In this document: positions 1 through 8,726 of the stretch, one piece after another | Position numbering within the stretch: position 1 is the stretch's first letter | Layout: each line of letters begins with the position of its first letter | Assembly: GCF_005869855.1 (NCBI RefSeq) | Contig: NZ_SZNH01000008.1 | Span: 21,451-57,709, forward strand | Source of the DNA: Nostoc sp. PA-18-2419 | Lineage (GTDB): Bacteria > Cyanobacteriota > Cyanobacteriia > Cyanobacteriales > Nostocaceae | DNA: 36,259 nucleotides | Reading direction: 5' to 3' | The notes under the pieces: model-generated | The model's database searches: none | What the model was told of the DNA's origin: nothing | The model's input: the letters and a program-made list of their open reading frames with translations, nothing else | Translations under genes and position numbers: made by a program

Positions 1-1
1 C

Positions 2-1291
2 GGTGGTTTTGGTGGACTTTATGCAGCAAAAACACTTGCTAAGGCAGCAGTAAACGTTACTCTAATCGATAAACGCAACTTTCATCTATTTCAACCTCTG
101 TTGTATCAAGTCGCTACAGGTGCCTTATCTCCAGCTGATATTTCTTCACCGTTGCGTTCTATAGTTAGTAAGAGCAAGAATACTAAAGTGCTGCTAGGAG
201 AAGTGAATAATATCGATCCAGAAGCACAAAAAGTGATTGTAGGCGACGAGGCAATACCTTACGATACATTGATTGTTGCCACAGGCGCGAAGCATTCCTA
301 TTTTGGCAAAGATAACTGGGAAGAATTCGCCCCTGGGTTGAAAACTGTAGAAGATGCTATAGAAATACGTCGCCGGATTTTTATGGCATTTGAAGCAGCA
401 GAAAAAGAAACCGATCCAGAAAAACGCCGTGCCTGGTTAACTTTTGTGATTGTTGGTGGTGGTCCCACTGGTGTAGAATTGGCGGGGGCGATCGCTGAAT
501 TAGCAAACCAAACTCTTAAAGAAGATTTCCGCAACATCGACACTTCAGAAGCCCAGATTTTGCTCTTAGAAGGATTAGATCGGATTCTGCCACCTTTTGC
601 GCCAGAGTTATCCCAAGAAGCAGAAGCATCCCTAACGCGGTTGGGGGTAGTTGTGCAAACGAAAACACTGGTAACCAATATTGAAAATCATATTCTTAGC
701 CTCAAACAAGGCGATGAAGTTAAAGAAATCGCCTCAAAAACGATATTATGGGCAGCAGGTGTGAAAGCTTCCGCAATGGGAAAAGTGCTAGTAGAACGCA
801 CAGTTGGCGAATGCGATCGCGCTGGACGCGTTATTGTCGAACCTGACTTGAGTATTAAAGGATATCCGAATATTTTTGTAATTGGCGACTTAGCAAATTT
901 TTCTCATCAAAATAATAAACCACTACCTGGTGTTGCACCTGTAGCGATCCAACAAGGAGAATATGTAGCAAAACTAATTCAACAACGCCTTGCAGGTAAA
1001 AGTTTGCCAGCCTTTACTTATATGGATCGCGGTAGTTTAGCGATGATTGGGCAAAATTCCGCTGTAGTAGATTTAGGTTTTCTCAAGCTCAAAGGTTTCT
1101 TTGCATGGGCCTTTTGGCTATTGATACACATTTATTTCTTAATTGAATTTAACAACAAATTAGTAGTAATAATTCAGTGGGCGTGGAACTATTTTACCCG
1201 TAATCGTGGAGCAAGATTAATTACAGGTCAAGAATCAGTCACGGAGTTAGAAATTTATACATCAGAAAATAAACAGCCAGTAAATATCTAA
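2..1291 (+). CDS. Type II NADH dehydrogenase (NDH-2), 5' end cut by window edge
   Basis: The reading frame is open from base 2 and begins inside the FAD-binding Rossmann motif (GGFGGLYAAK), so only a few N-terminal residues lie outside the window. A second nucleotide-binding glycine motif (VIVGGGPTGVELAG) reads NADH. The segment IFVIGDLANF is the C-terminal FAD-contact motif of this family. The end (GFFAWAFWLLIHIYFLIEFNN and on) is the hydrophobic membrane-anchoring tail typical of NDH-2. The family moves electrons from NAD(P)H to quinone without pumping protons. Cyanobacteria carry several copies, so the paralogue (ndbA/B/C) cannot be named. The TTG at base 101 is only an internal codon, not the start. 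Confidence 0.9.
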   Translation, partial: GGFGGLYAAKTLAKAAVNVTLIDKRNFHLFQPLLYQVATGALSPADISSPLRSIVSKSKNTKVLLGEVNNIDPEAQKVIVGDEAIPYDTLIVATGAKHSYFGKDNWEEFAPGLKTVEDAIEIRRRIFMAFEAAEKETDPEKRRAWLTFVIVGGGPTGVELAGAIAELANQTLKEDFRNIDTSEAQILLLEGLDRILPPFAPELSQEAEASLTRLGVVVQTKTLVTNIENHILSLKQGDEVKEIASKTILWAAGVKASAMGKVLVERTVGECDRAGRVIVEPDLSIKGYPNIFVIGDLANFSHQNNKPLPGVAPVAIQQGEYVAKLIQQRLAGKSLPAFTYMDRGSLAMIGQNSAVVDLGFLKLKGFFAWAFWLLIHIYFLIEFNNKLVVIIQWAWNYFTRNRGARLITGQESVTELEIYTSENKQPVNI

Positions 1292-1310
1292 ATTGGGTGT
1301 TGGAAGTGGT

Positions 1311-1338
1311 GACAGTTGACTGTTGAGTATTGAGTTAG
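1311..1338. repeat. Degenerate heptamer tandem repeat (STRR-like)
   Basis: Four successive heptamers read GACAGTT, GACTGTT, GAGTATT, GAGTTAG. Short tandem heptamers of this kind are common between genes in heterocystous cyanobacteria. The repeat lies just after the NADH dehydrogenase gene, followed by a pyrimidine-rich stretch. Confidence 0.5.
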
Positions 1339-1445
1339 GAATTTTCCCCACCTCCCCCACTCCTCATCTGTCCCACTCCCCACTCAAAAGTTATCGCCCG
1401 ATAAATTAGCAGTAAGCTGTTTGAGGGCGTTTTTGATAATTTAGT

Positions 1446-2681
1446 ATGGCAAGTATTAACGACAACTACCTAAAACTGAAAGCGGGTTACCTGTTTCCAG
1501 AAATTGCTCGGCGGGTGAATGCCTTTGCAGAAGCGAATAGTAATGCTAAAATCATCAGATTGGGCATTGGCGACGTTACCGAACCTCTGCCGGAGGCTTG
1601 CCGGACAGCGATGATTAAAGCTGTGGAAGAAATGGGCGATCGCAATACCTTCAAAGGCTATGGCCCAGAGCAAGGCTACGCTTGGTTGCGCGAGAAAATT
1701 GCTACTCAAGATTTCCAAGCACGGGGAGCCGAAATCGATGCTTCAGAAATCTTTATCTCTGATGGTTCCAAGTGTGACACGGGCAATATTCTGGAAATCT
1801 TTGGTCATGACAACACTATAGCCGTTACTGACCCTGTTTATCCCGTATATGTAGATACAAATGTAATGGCGGGAAATACAGGAAATGCTAATGATAAAGG
1901 TGAATTTGAAGGCTTAGTTTATCTACCGATTTCAGCAGAAAACAACTTTACCGCTGAGATTCCCTCCCAGAAAGTTGATTTAATTTATCTCTGCTTTCCT
2001 AATAACCCCACAGGTGCAACTGCTACCAAAGAACACCTCAAGGCATGGGTGGATTATGCCAAAGCTAATAACTCGATTATTTTCTTTGATGCAGCCTACG
2101 AAGCTTATATTACCGATGCATCGATTCCGCATTCAATTTATGAAATAGAAGGTGCAAGAGAAGTTGCGATCGAATTTCGGTCTTTTTCTAAGAATGCAGG
2201 CTTTACAGGAACTCGCTGTGCGTTAACTGTAGTACCGAAAACACTCACAGCCAAAGCCGCCGATGGTTCCGATGTCGAACTGTGGAAACTGTGGAATCGT
2301 CGCCAGTCTACCAAATTTAACGGCGTTTCTTACATCGTCCAACGGGGAGCGGAAGCGGTTTACTCCCAAGAAGGACAAGCACAAATCAAAGAATTGGTTA
2401 GTTTCTATTTAGAAAACGCCAAAATTATCCGCGAGAAACTCACAGCGGCCGGATTATCTGTTTATGGCGGGGTGAATGCACCTTACGTTTGGGTGAAAAC
2501 GCCTAATGGTTTATCTAGCTGGGAATTCTTTGATAAATTGCTGCAAACCGTCAACGTGGTGGGAACACCTGGTTCTGGCTTTGGTGCTGCGGGTGAAGGC
2601 TACTTTAGGATTTCCGCGTTTAACAGTCGGGAGAATGTAGAAGAAGCGATGAAGCGGATTACTGAAAAGTTTAAAGTGTAA
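1446..2681 (+). CDS. dapL: LL-diaminopimelate aminotransferase
   Basis: A fold-type I PLP aminotransferase of 411 residues, the usual length for DapL. It converts tetrahydrodipicolinate plus glutamate to LL-2,6-diaminopimelate in one step of lysine and peptidoglycan synthesis, a route used by cyanobacteria and plants. The N-terminal [10 protein letters not shown] and [12 protein letters not shown] segments and the [15 protein letters not shown] block are characteristic of DapL. FPNNPTGA (about 184-191) and the lysine of [12 protein letters not shown] (K249, Schiff base to PLP) are visible. The ATG start gives the canonical N-terminus. It stands alone, with a HIP1 palindrome at the stop codon. 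Confidence 0.96.
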   Translation: MASINDNYLKLKAGYLFPEIARRVNAFAEANSNAKIIRLGIGDVTEPLPEACRTAMIKAVEEMGDRNTFKGYGPEQGYAWLREKIATQDFQARGAEIDASEIFISDGSKCDTGNILEIFGHDNTIAVTDPVYPVYVDTNVMAGNTGNANDKGEFEGLVYLPISAENNFTAEIPSQKVDLIYLCFPNNPTGATATKEHLKAWVDYAKANNSIIFFDAAYEAYITDASIPHSIYEIEGAREVAIEFRSFSKNAGFTGTRCALTVVPKTLTAKAADGSDVELWKLWNRRQSTKFNGVSYIVQRGAEAVYSQEGQAQIKELVSFYLENAKIIREKLTAAGLSVYGGVNAPYVWVKTPNGLSSWEFFDKLLQTVNVVGTPGSGFGAAGEGYFRISAFNSRENVEEAMKRITEKFKV

Positions 2682-2695
2682 AGCGATCGCTTTTT
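2680..2695 (+). terminator. HIP1-based palindrome plus T-run after dapL
   Basis: The palindrome AAAGCGATCGCTTT overlaps the dapL stop codon and runs into TTTTT. It has the shape of a small intrinsic terminator whose stem is a HIP1 octamer. Confidence 0.45.
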
Positions 2696-2729
2696 GCTGC
2701 TTTTGTTAAACTCATTCTATTAGTCTTAA

Positions 2730-2761
2730 GGTTACGGTGGGCTATATTATCCACCGCAACC
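2730..2761. repeat. Inverted repeat (hairpin) upstream of the Uma2 gene
   Basis: GGTTACGGTGG (2730-2740) faces CCACCGCAACC (2751-2761) with one mismatch and a 10-base loop. It could be a transcript hairpin or a small dispersed repeat; no T-run follows it. Confidence 0.5.
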
Positions 2762-2803
2762 TGATAGGTAATTATTAAAAATCAGCTTACTGATATTTTG
2801 GTT

Positions 2804-3440
2804 ATGACTGCTATTACCGTTTTCAAACCTGTTAGTCAGATGCAATTGTCGCCTGGTAGCACCGTAACCATTCCTGATGTTAGCTGGGAAGAATTTGAAT
2901 CTATATTTGCAAGAATTGGGAGAAAAAAGAACTACAAGAATTGCTTATAGCCAGAGAAATTTAGAAATTATGGCTCCTTTGCCAGAACATGAAATTCCCA
3001 AAGATTTAATTTCTGATATTGTTAAAATATTGCTGAAGGCTAAAGATATCAGATATCAACCTTTTGGTTTCACTACCTTTAAACAGCAAGGTTTAGCAGG
3101 AGTTGAGCCTGATGCTTGCTTTTATATTCAGAATTATCAACAGATGATTGGTCGTCGCCGTTTACAACCTGATGACCCACCGCCAGATTTAGCGATTGAG
3201 ACTGATGTGACATCAAAAACTACTCTTGATGCTTATGAAGCCATTAGAGTCCCAGAATTATGGGTATACGATAGTGGTAGCCTTTCTATTTATTTGCTCA
3301 AAGAAGGAAAATACATAAAATCTGACATAAGTCCTAATTTTGAGGATATAGCTATTACAGAAATTATTCCTGCGGCTGTGGAACGTAGTTGGCAAGTAGG
3401 AAGTTATCAAGTTTTACAAGAATTAGAAGCAATCATTTAG
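2804..3440 (+). pseudogene. Uma2-family (DUF820) endonuclease-like gene with a frameshift
   Basis: The downstream part (from 2877) matches Uma2 proteins: RTTRIAYSQRNLEIMAPLPE, then GVEPDACFYI and PPDLAIETDVTSKTTLDAYE, where the acidic and Ser/Thr-Lys residues form the PD-(D/E)XK-like site, and VPELWVYDSG. The expected N-terminus is present but in another frame: from the ATG at 2804 one reads MTAITVFKPVSQMQLSPGS, then TVTIPDVSWEEFES, which ends at a stop at 2948-2950. Removing one T from the TTT at 2906-2908 restores ESILQELGEKRTTRIAY, the usual family continuation. So the gene carries a one-base insertion, or the assembly has an error. An ATG at 2877 could start a 187-residue product lacking the first ~25 residues. 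Uma2 copies are abundant in cyanobacteria, many of unknown function. Confidence 0.82.
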
Positions 3441-3518
3441 TTAATGACCAAAATGATTAGTCTTGAGATGACTAGTTAAATTAAAGGTTCGGTTTTCTTT
3501 ATTAATTGAATTAAAAAA

Positions 3519-4970
3519 TTATTTCTGAGAATTACTTTCTTCTTGTTCGCTATCATTAGGTAAATCCATGTTTGGCCGCCTATAATTAGCCAAACTCACT
3601 CCTTCTTCTAAATATACAGCAGAGTATTTACTCAACCCGATACGCTGTGATGAATAAATTCCAGAATGACCTGAAAATAAGTAGCTGACTACACAAGCGA
3701 TACTAATAAATACGCCTGATTCCAAACCGAATAGTTCAATTCCCATTAAGGTTGATGCTAAAGGTGTATTTGCTGCACCTGCAAATACGCCTACAAATCC
3801 CATTCCTGCTAATAATGGTGCAGGTAATCCCAAAATAAAAGACAAAGCATTACCTAAAGTTGCACCAATAAAAAACAAAGGTGTCACCTCTCCTCCTTTA
3901 AAACCTGCACCTAAAGTTAAAGCAGTTAAACCTAATTTTGCAGCAAAATCCCAAGGAGGTAGTTGAGTGTAGAAAGAATCAACGATAGTAGGGATACCAA
4001 GCCCAATGTACTTCGTTGTACCAGTCAATCCAACAATTATTGCTATCAGTGCACCGCCGATTAAAGGGCGTATTGGAGGATATGATATTTTGGCTTTAAA
4101 GAAGTGACTAATTTGGTGAGTTACTCGAGCAAAAAATCTGGCGACTATTCCAAAGATTACACCTGCAATTATTGCAGAAATTAATCCCCAAATTGTTAGT
4201 ATCGGTATAGAGGGAGCGTGTCGGTATGCTGTATGATGCAAACCCAATAATAAAGTTACTTGATTTCCCACGATCGCTGCAATTAAAGCCGGAAAAAGAG
4301 CGTCGTAATGAATTTTGCCAATCGCTAAAACTTCTAGACCAAATACAGTTCCAGCTAAGGGAGTACCAAAAACTGAAGCAAATCCCCCACTGATACCTGC
4401 GGTTAATAAAATTCGCCGATTAGCTCCTTGAAAATGAAATATTTTGGTCAATTGGTCTGCTAAAGAAGCACCCATTTGTAATGCTGTACCTTCACGACCG
4501 GCTGAACCTCCAAATAAGTGAGTTAGGTCTGTTCCTAGTAGAACAAGAGGAGCCATCCGGAAGGGAATAATATCTTTAGGTTTATGGATTTCTTCCAACA
4601 AAAGATTATTTCCAGCTTCCACAGTCCGACCAAATTGGTGATAAATCCAACCACTCAAGAAGCCACCAAGGGGAAGTAAAGCGATAATCCATCGATGTGA
4701 TTCTCGCCAATCGGTTGCCCATTCCAATGATGCTAAAAGAATTGCAGATGCAGTTCCAGCAAAAATCCCAACCACAAAGGAAATCGGCAACCATTTAATT
4801 AGGTGGGGTAGTGCAATAAACGGTTCAAATTGAGTGAACACCTTGCGAATTTGGGGGCTAAGAATAATCCCCACTAAAATTATGCCGATAGAAGGCGCAA
4901 TATCTAAACGATGCGTAAGTTGAGCGGCAAAAAAGCCCATGATTAAAATCGACAATACGCTGGCTAGCAT
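3519..4970 (-). CDS. CLC-family transporter, fluoride (CLC-F) subtype
   Basis: A 483-residue multi-pass membrane protein of the CLC family. The canonical chloride filter GSGIP is replaced by GNNLL (120-124), the gating-glutamate motif is GREGT (158-162, E160) rather than GREGP, and the helix-N motif is GGEVTPLFF (about 359-367). These substitutions fit the fluoride-selective F-/H+ antiporter branch (EriC-F/CLC-F), which exports fluoride. A fluoride riboswitch lies directly upstream on the same strand, which strongly supports this role. The start ATG at 4970 has AAGGAGT about 8 bases upstream. The N-terminus is rather short before the first conserved helices. Ion selectivity is inferred, not shown. 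Confidence 0.88.
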   Translation of the reverse strand: MLASVLSILIMGFFAAQLTHRLDIAPSIGIILVGIILSPQIRKVFTQFEPFIALPHLIKWLPISFVVGIFAGTASAILLASLEWATDWRESHRWIIALLPLGGFLSGWIYHQFGRTVEAGNNLLLEEIHKPKDIIPFRMAPLVLLGTDLTHLFGGSAGREGTALQMGASLADQLTKIFHFQGANRRILLTAGISGGFASVFGTPLAGTVFGLEVLAIGKIHYDALFPALIAAIVGNQVTLLLGLHHTAYRHAPSIPILTIWGLISAIIAGVIFGIVARFFARVTHQISHFFKAKISYPPIRPLIGGALIAIIVGLTGTTKYIGLGIPTIVDSFYTQLPPWDFAAKLGLTALTLGAGFKGGEVTPLFFIGATLGNALSFILGLPAPLLAGMGFVGVFAGAANTPLASTLMGIELFGLESGVFISIACVVSYLFSGHSGIYSSQRIGLSKYSAVYLEEGVSLANYRRPNMDLPNDSEQEESNSQK

Positions 4971-5044
4971 CCCATGACTCCTTGAAGCGCGATTTGTAGA
5001 TAGGTACTTTCTACAGAAGAGTCAGGTAATGCATTTAGCCAAGC

Positions 5045-5076
5045 CCTACTCTCCCGCAGTCAGCGAGGAAAGTAGG
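5045..5076 (-). promoter_or_regulatory. Candidate expression-platform hairpin of the fluoride riboswitch
   Basis: On the minus strand CCTACTTTCCTCGC pairs with GCGGGAGAGTAGG around the loop TGACT. Its 5' arm reuses the bases (CTCCTACT) that close the aptamer, so hairpin and ligand-bound aptamer would compete. No clear U-run follows, so it is not a textbook intrinsic terminator. The regulatory mode is inferred. Confidence 0.5.
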
Positions 5077-5142
5077 AGCTATCAGCCTTTTCATTGATGA
5101 TTTATCGGGTTAGAAAGGCGGTTTTGGCGAGCTCCATCGCCA
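5070..5142 (-). promoter_or_regulatory. Fluoride riboswitch (crcB motif) aptamer
   Basis: On the minus strand the aptamer starts with GGCGATGGAGCTCGCC: stem GGCG/CGCC with loop ATGGAGCT. A second stem forms between GCCTTT (+ strand 5114-5119) and AAAGGC (5085-5090). The 3' segment CTGATAGCTCCTACT supplies AGCTCC (5075-5080), which pairs with GGAGCT of the first loop (5130-5135) to make the pseudoknot. These are the conserved elements of the fluoride (crcB) riboswitch class. It ends about 100 bases before the CLC-F start codon, so it would switch that gene on when fluoride rises. Confidence 0.93.
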
Positions 5143-5281
5143 TTGATTTGACATTAAATTAAGAATACCATTTTTGCTTTTGCCTTGTTGTATTAGTTTC
5201 TAAAATTAATCACTGCCTTTCCCAATTAAAATAGCAATATACGATCCGCCTCAGTAAAGCGTGTACCATTAACGGTATGAT

Positions 5282-7360
5282 ATGCTGCCATCATCACAAA
5301 GCAATTACCAGTCAGTTTCAGATTCTCAAATCAAACTAGATCGATTTATAGTTTGTGGTCTCGGAAGTTTGGGTCAGCATTGTGTTTCCATCCTCAAAGA
5401 GTATGGTGTTGTTGTCAATGCTATCGACCAAGAACAACCAAAAGATTTACAGATACCAAATTTATTAAGTTTATTAGAACAATTACTAATCGGAGATTGT
5501 CGTCAGGCTGGTGTTTTAGAACAAGCAAACATTACTCACTGCCGAACTATAATCTTAGCTACTGGTAACGAACGAGTAAATATAGAAGCCGCCTTGGCAG
5601 CACGACTGTTAAATCCTCAAGTTCGCTTAGTTATACGTTCTGATAAACAAAATCTCAATCAACTTTTAAGTCAGACTCTTGGTAATTTTATCGCTTTTGA
5701 GCCAAATCAAATTTCCGCTTCTGGCTTTGCTATCGCAGCCCTTGGAGATGAGAGTATTGGCTATTTTCAAATTGAAGGGCATCAATTTCGAGTAGTCAAG
5801 CATCAGATGAAAATGAGCGATCGCTGGTACAACAAATTGCATATATATGAACTAAATACTCCACATCGTCGCGTATTAAATCACGCTCATAGTTCATCTT
5901 TTTTACCTAAAGAATTTCATCAGTGGGAGCCAGAAGCAACACTACACCCTGGTGATACGATTATTTATATTGAAGTTACAGAGCAGATCAGAAGTTTAAA
6001 AAAAATTGCTGCTCAGCCTAAGTACAACTTGCAGCAGTTCTGGCGAGAGATTTTATTTGGTAATGCTTGGAATAATGTTAAACAAAAAATTGTATATTTT
6101 TCACAAACATTATCTCATTATCAAAGTTTGCGCGTAGCACTAATTTGTGGAATTACAGTACTTTTTCTCTGGTGTTTTGGAACACTTATTTATATTTTAA
6201 ATTATCCTCAAAGTAATATATCAGAAGCATTTTATGCTACTGCTGTTTTGCTTTTGGGAGGATACGGAGATATTTTTGGTGGTATTAATTTTAAAACACC
6301 ACCAGAGCCAGCCGAACACATGCCAGGATGGTTACGATTGTTTAGTCTGGGACTAACTTTAATCGGTATAGGTTTTGTTGGGGTATTATATGCATTACTT
6401 ACTGATGCTCTTTTAAGTTTCAGGTTCCGGTTTTTCAATAGCTACCAGCCATCAATACCTCAAAAAGACCATATTATACTGATTGGATTTAATCGAGTTG
6501 GTCAACGAGTCGCAGCTTTATTACAAGAATTTAAACAACCTTTACTAGGTATTAACAGCACAGCACCTAATGTAGATTTTTTTAAAAAAATACCAATAAT
6601 AATTGATAGCATTGCTGATGCTCTAGGGAAAGCGAATCTTACTAATAGTAAAAGTGTCGTTGTAGTTACAGAAGATAGCATAGAGAATCTGGAAATAGCT
6701 TTGACAGTCCATGCTCAAAGTCCTACAACTCGTGTAGTGATTCGGACTTACGACCGATATTTTCGTGATAATGTCGCCCGGTTATTTCCTTATGCCCAAG
6801 TTATTTGCACCTCTGCTATTTCCGCAGAAGTTTTTGTAGCTGCGGCTTTTGGAGAAAATATTCTCAGCTTGTTTAGTTTTGATACTCAAACTATTTTAGT
6901 AGTTGAGTATATGATTGAAGCTGGTGATACACTCAATGGATTACTATTGTCTGAGGTTGCTTATGGTTATGGAGTTGTACCTATTTTATACCAAAGCCTG
7001 AAGCGATCGCCTCTTAAGTTAATGCCTTCTGATAATATACAACTTGCTGTTGGCGATCGCCTGATCGTTCTAGCTAACAGTAACAGCCTGCAACAGATTG
7101 AACGCGGCGAAATGTTTCCTCAAACTTGGCAAGTAGAGATTGAAAAGGTATTAGCTCCAGATGCTATTTTTGATGGAGCGAATGAAATAAGTATAATCTC
7201 AGGATGTAACATTGGCACAGCAAGAAAATTGATGAATAATTTACCTGTTCATCTCCCAAAAGCATTATATAAACAACAAGCTTTGCACCTAGTGCAGAGG
7301 CTAACTAAAATAAGAGTTACAGCTCGCTTGAAACCCTGTTCTGAAGATAGAGATAGTTAA
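5282..7360 (+). CDS. RCK-pore-RCK potassium-channel-like membrane protein (TrkA-N domains)
   Basis: 692 residues. The first ~150 form an RCK/TrkA-N Rossmann domain (FIVCGLGSLGQHCVSILKEYG, with an acidic residue in NAIDQ). A hydrophobic helix follows at ~282-306 (LRVALICGITVLFLWCFGTL), then a re-entrant pore loop with GGYGD at 326-330, then a second helix at ~350-382. A second RCK domain starts near 394 (HIILIGFNRVGQRVAALLQEF) and ends with an RCK_C-like part (LAVGDRLIVLANSNSLQQIE, ~600-612). A 2-TM channel between two RCK domains recalls Castor/Pollux-type and GsuK-like proteins. The filter has GGYGD, not TVGYGD, so K+ selectivity is uncertain. Start ATG at 5282; no clear Shine-Dalgarno. It is divergent from the CLC-F gene and probably monocistronic. 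Confidence 0.82.
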   Translation: MLPSSQSNYQSVSDSQIKLDRFIVCGLGSLGQHCVSILKEYGVVVNAIDQEQPKDLQIPNLLSLLEQLLIGDCRQAGVLEQANITHCRTIILATGNERVNIEAALAARLLNPQVRLVIRSDKQNLNQLLSQTLGNFIAFEPNQISASGFAIAALGDESIGYFQIEGHQFRVVKHQMKMSDRWYNKLHIYELNTPHRRVLNHAHSSSFLPKEFHQWEPEATLHPGDTIIYIEVTEQIRSLKKIAAQPKYNLQQFWREILFGNAWNNVKQKIVYFSQTLSHYQSLRVALICGITVLFLWCFGTLIYILNYPQSNISEAFYATAVLLLGGYGDIFGGINFKTPPEPAEHMPGWLRLFSLGLTLIGIGFVGVLYALLTDALLSFRFRFFNSYQPSIPQKDHIILIGFNRVGQRVAALLQEFKQPLLGINSTAPNVDFFKKIPIIIDSIADALGKANLTNSKSVVVVTEDSIENLEIALTVHAQSPTTRVVIRTYDRYFRDNVARLFPYAQVICTSAISAEVFVAAAFGENILSLFSFDTQTILVVEYMIEAGDTLNGLLLSEVAYGYGVVPILYQSLKRSPLKLMPSDNIQLAVGDRLIVLANSNSLQQIERGEMFPQTWQVEIEKVLAPDAIFDGANEISIISGCNIGTARKLMNNLPVHLPKALYKQQALHLVQRLTKIRVTARLKPCSEDRDS

Positions 7361-7737
7361 ATTCACCTTCTAAATTTTTATAATCTGCTTTGATTTTTTA
7401 ACATACATGTGTAGCTCAAGAGTAGAAAGATAAACCTCTGGGGTTTTAGTAAGAGTAATAATCAAAGAGTAATTCTATCTTTAGAAAATGTCTTACTATA
7501 GACAGATGCACTTGTTTATCATCTCGTCTTTATTTGATATAAAACAAACATAGAAAAAGTTCAAAATAAAGATATTAATTTGATGACATTTATCCAATAA
7601 AATAGGGAGAACCGTACTCATTAGATAGGTTTTCTGCACTATATATCTGAATTTATCTAGATACAATCAAAGCGTAGCTTAATTAATGCTGTTTTCTTTA
7701 AAAACCATATACACAGCATTAACAGGAGAGCAAAAAT
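7361..7737. other. Intergenic region before htpX
   Basis: An AT-rich stretch of 377 bases with no open frame of note. The only signal I see is the ribosome-binding site AGGAGA just before the htpX ATG. The htpX promoter is presumably here, but I cannot locate it with confidence. Confidence 0.5.
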
Positions 7738-8607
7738 ATGACAAATCAATTGAGAACGGCTGCTTTGCTAGCTGCACTAAGTGGTCTTTTAATTGCAATT
7801 AGTTACTGGGTAATTGGTGGTAGTAGCGGCTTGATTATCGGAATCGGTTTAGCAGCAGTAACAAACCTGTTTTCCTGGTATCAATCAGATAAAATTGCCC
7901 TTGCAGTATATCGGGCACAACCTGTAAGTGAAAGGGAAGCACCGGGACTTTATCGGATGGTAGAAAAGCTATCTCGCCGCGCCAATATTCCTACGCCTAG
8001 AGTTTATATTGTCCCCAGTCAAACTGCTAACGCCTTCGCTACCGGACGAGATCCAGAAAATGCTGCTGTAGCTGTCACCGAAGGAATTTTAAATATATTA
8101 CCAGAAGACGAACTTGAAGGCGTTATTGCCCATGAACTCACTCACATTATAAATCGCGATACCCTCACACAAGCTGTTGCTGCTACGGTAGCTGGTGCTA
8201 TTTCATTCCTAGCCCAAATGGTAAGTTACAGCTTATGGTTTGGTGGTGGCTCACGAAATGATAATAGAGGTGGAAATCCTTTAGGTGTTTTATTAACAGT
8301 AATGCTTGCACCATTAGCTGCAACAATCATTCAATTGGCAATTTCACGCACGCGAGAATTTTCTGCTGATGCTGGTTCTGCTAAATTAACAGGTAATCCC
8401 CGCGCTTTAGCTAGAGCGCTACAAAGGTTAGAAGCTACAGCAAAACAGATACCTTTAAATACTAATCCAGCTTTTGAGCCATTATTAATTATCAATTCCA
8501 TTTCTGGACAATTTTTGGGTAACTTATTCTCTAGTCATCCTGCTACAGAAGCACGAGTTACAGCATTACTGAAATTAGAGCAAAAACTGACAACAAAAGC
8601 TTATTAA
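7738..8607 (+). CDS. htpX: M48-family membrane zinc metalloprotease HtpX
   Basis: 289 residues, the usual size for HtpX. Two N-terminal hydrophobic segments (about 7-25 and 29-45) are followed by the cytoplasmic protease domain. The zinc-binding helix IAHELTHIINRD supplies H132, E133 and H136, and ISRTREFSADAGSA supplies the third ligand E206. Another hydrophobic stretch separates these (about 146-165, 183-202). HtpX degrades misfolded or damaged inner-membrane proteins together with FtsH in bacteria. The start ATG follows an AGGAGA Shine-Dalgarno. It stands alone; the next gene on the same strand starts 119 bases later, past a nested inverted repeat. Confidence 0.94.
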   Translation: MTNQLRTAALLAALSGLLIAISYWVIGGSSGLIIGIGLAAVTNLFSWYQSDKIALAVYRAQPVSEREAPGLYRMVEKLSRRANIPTPRVYIVPSQTANAFATGRDPENAAVAVTEGILNILPEDELEGVIAHELTHIINRDTLTQAVAATVAGAISFLAQMVSYSLWFGGGSRNDNRGGNPLGVLLTVMLAPLAATIIQLAISRTREFSADAGSAKLTGNPRALARALQRLEATAKQIPLNTNPAFEPLLIINSISGQFLGNLFSSHPATEARVTALLKLEQKLTTKAY

Positions 8608-8619
8608 ATGTTAGTTATT

Positions 8620-8665
8620 AGTCATTAATCATTGGTAATTTACCAACGAGCAATGACAAATGACT
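8620..8665. repeat. Nested inverted repeats after htpX
   Basis: The outer arms are AGTCATT (8620-8626) and AATGACT (8659-8665). The inner arms TTGGTAA (8632-8638) and TTACCAA (8640-8646) are separated by one base. It may act as a weak terminator or be a dispersed repeat; no T-run follows. Confidence 0.4.
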
Positions 8666-8726
8666 ATTAAATACGGCGTGCAATTATAATTTGAGACTAA
8701 AGTTTCTAATTAAGGATGTTTGAAGT

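Noticed and set aside
298..678. 126-codon minus-strand frame inside the NADH dehydrogenase gene
   Set aside because: The opposite strand encodes a clear family member; the antisense frame has no features.
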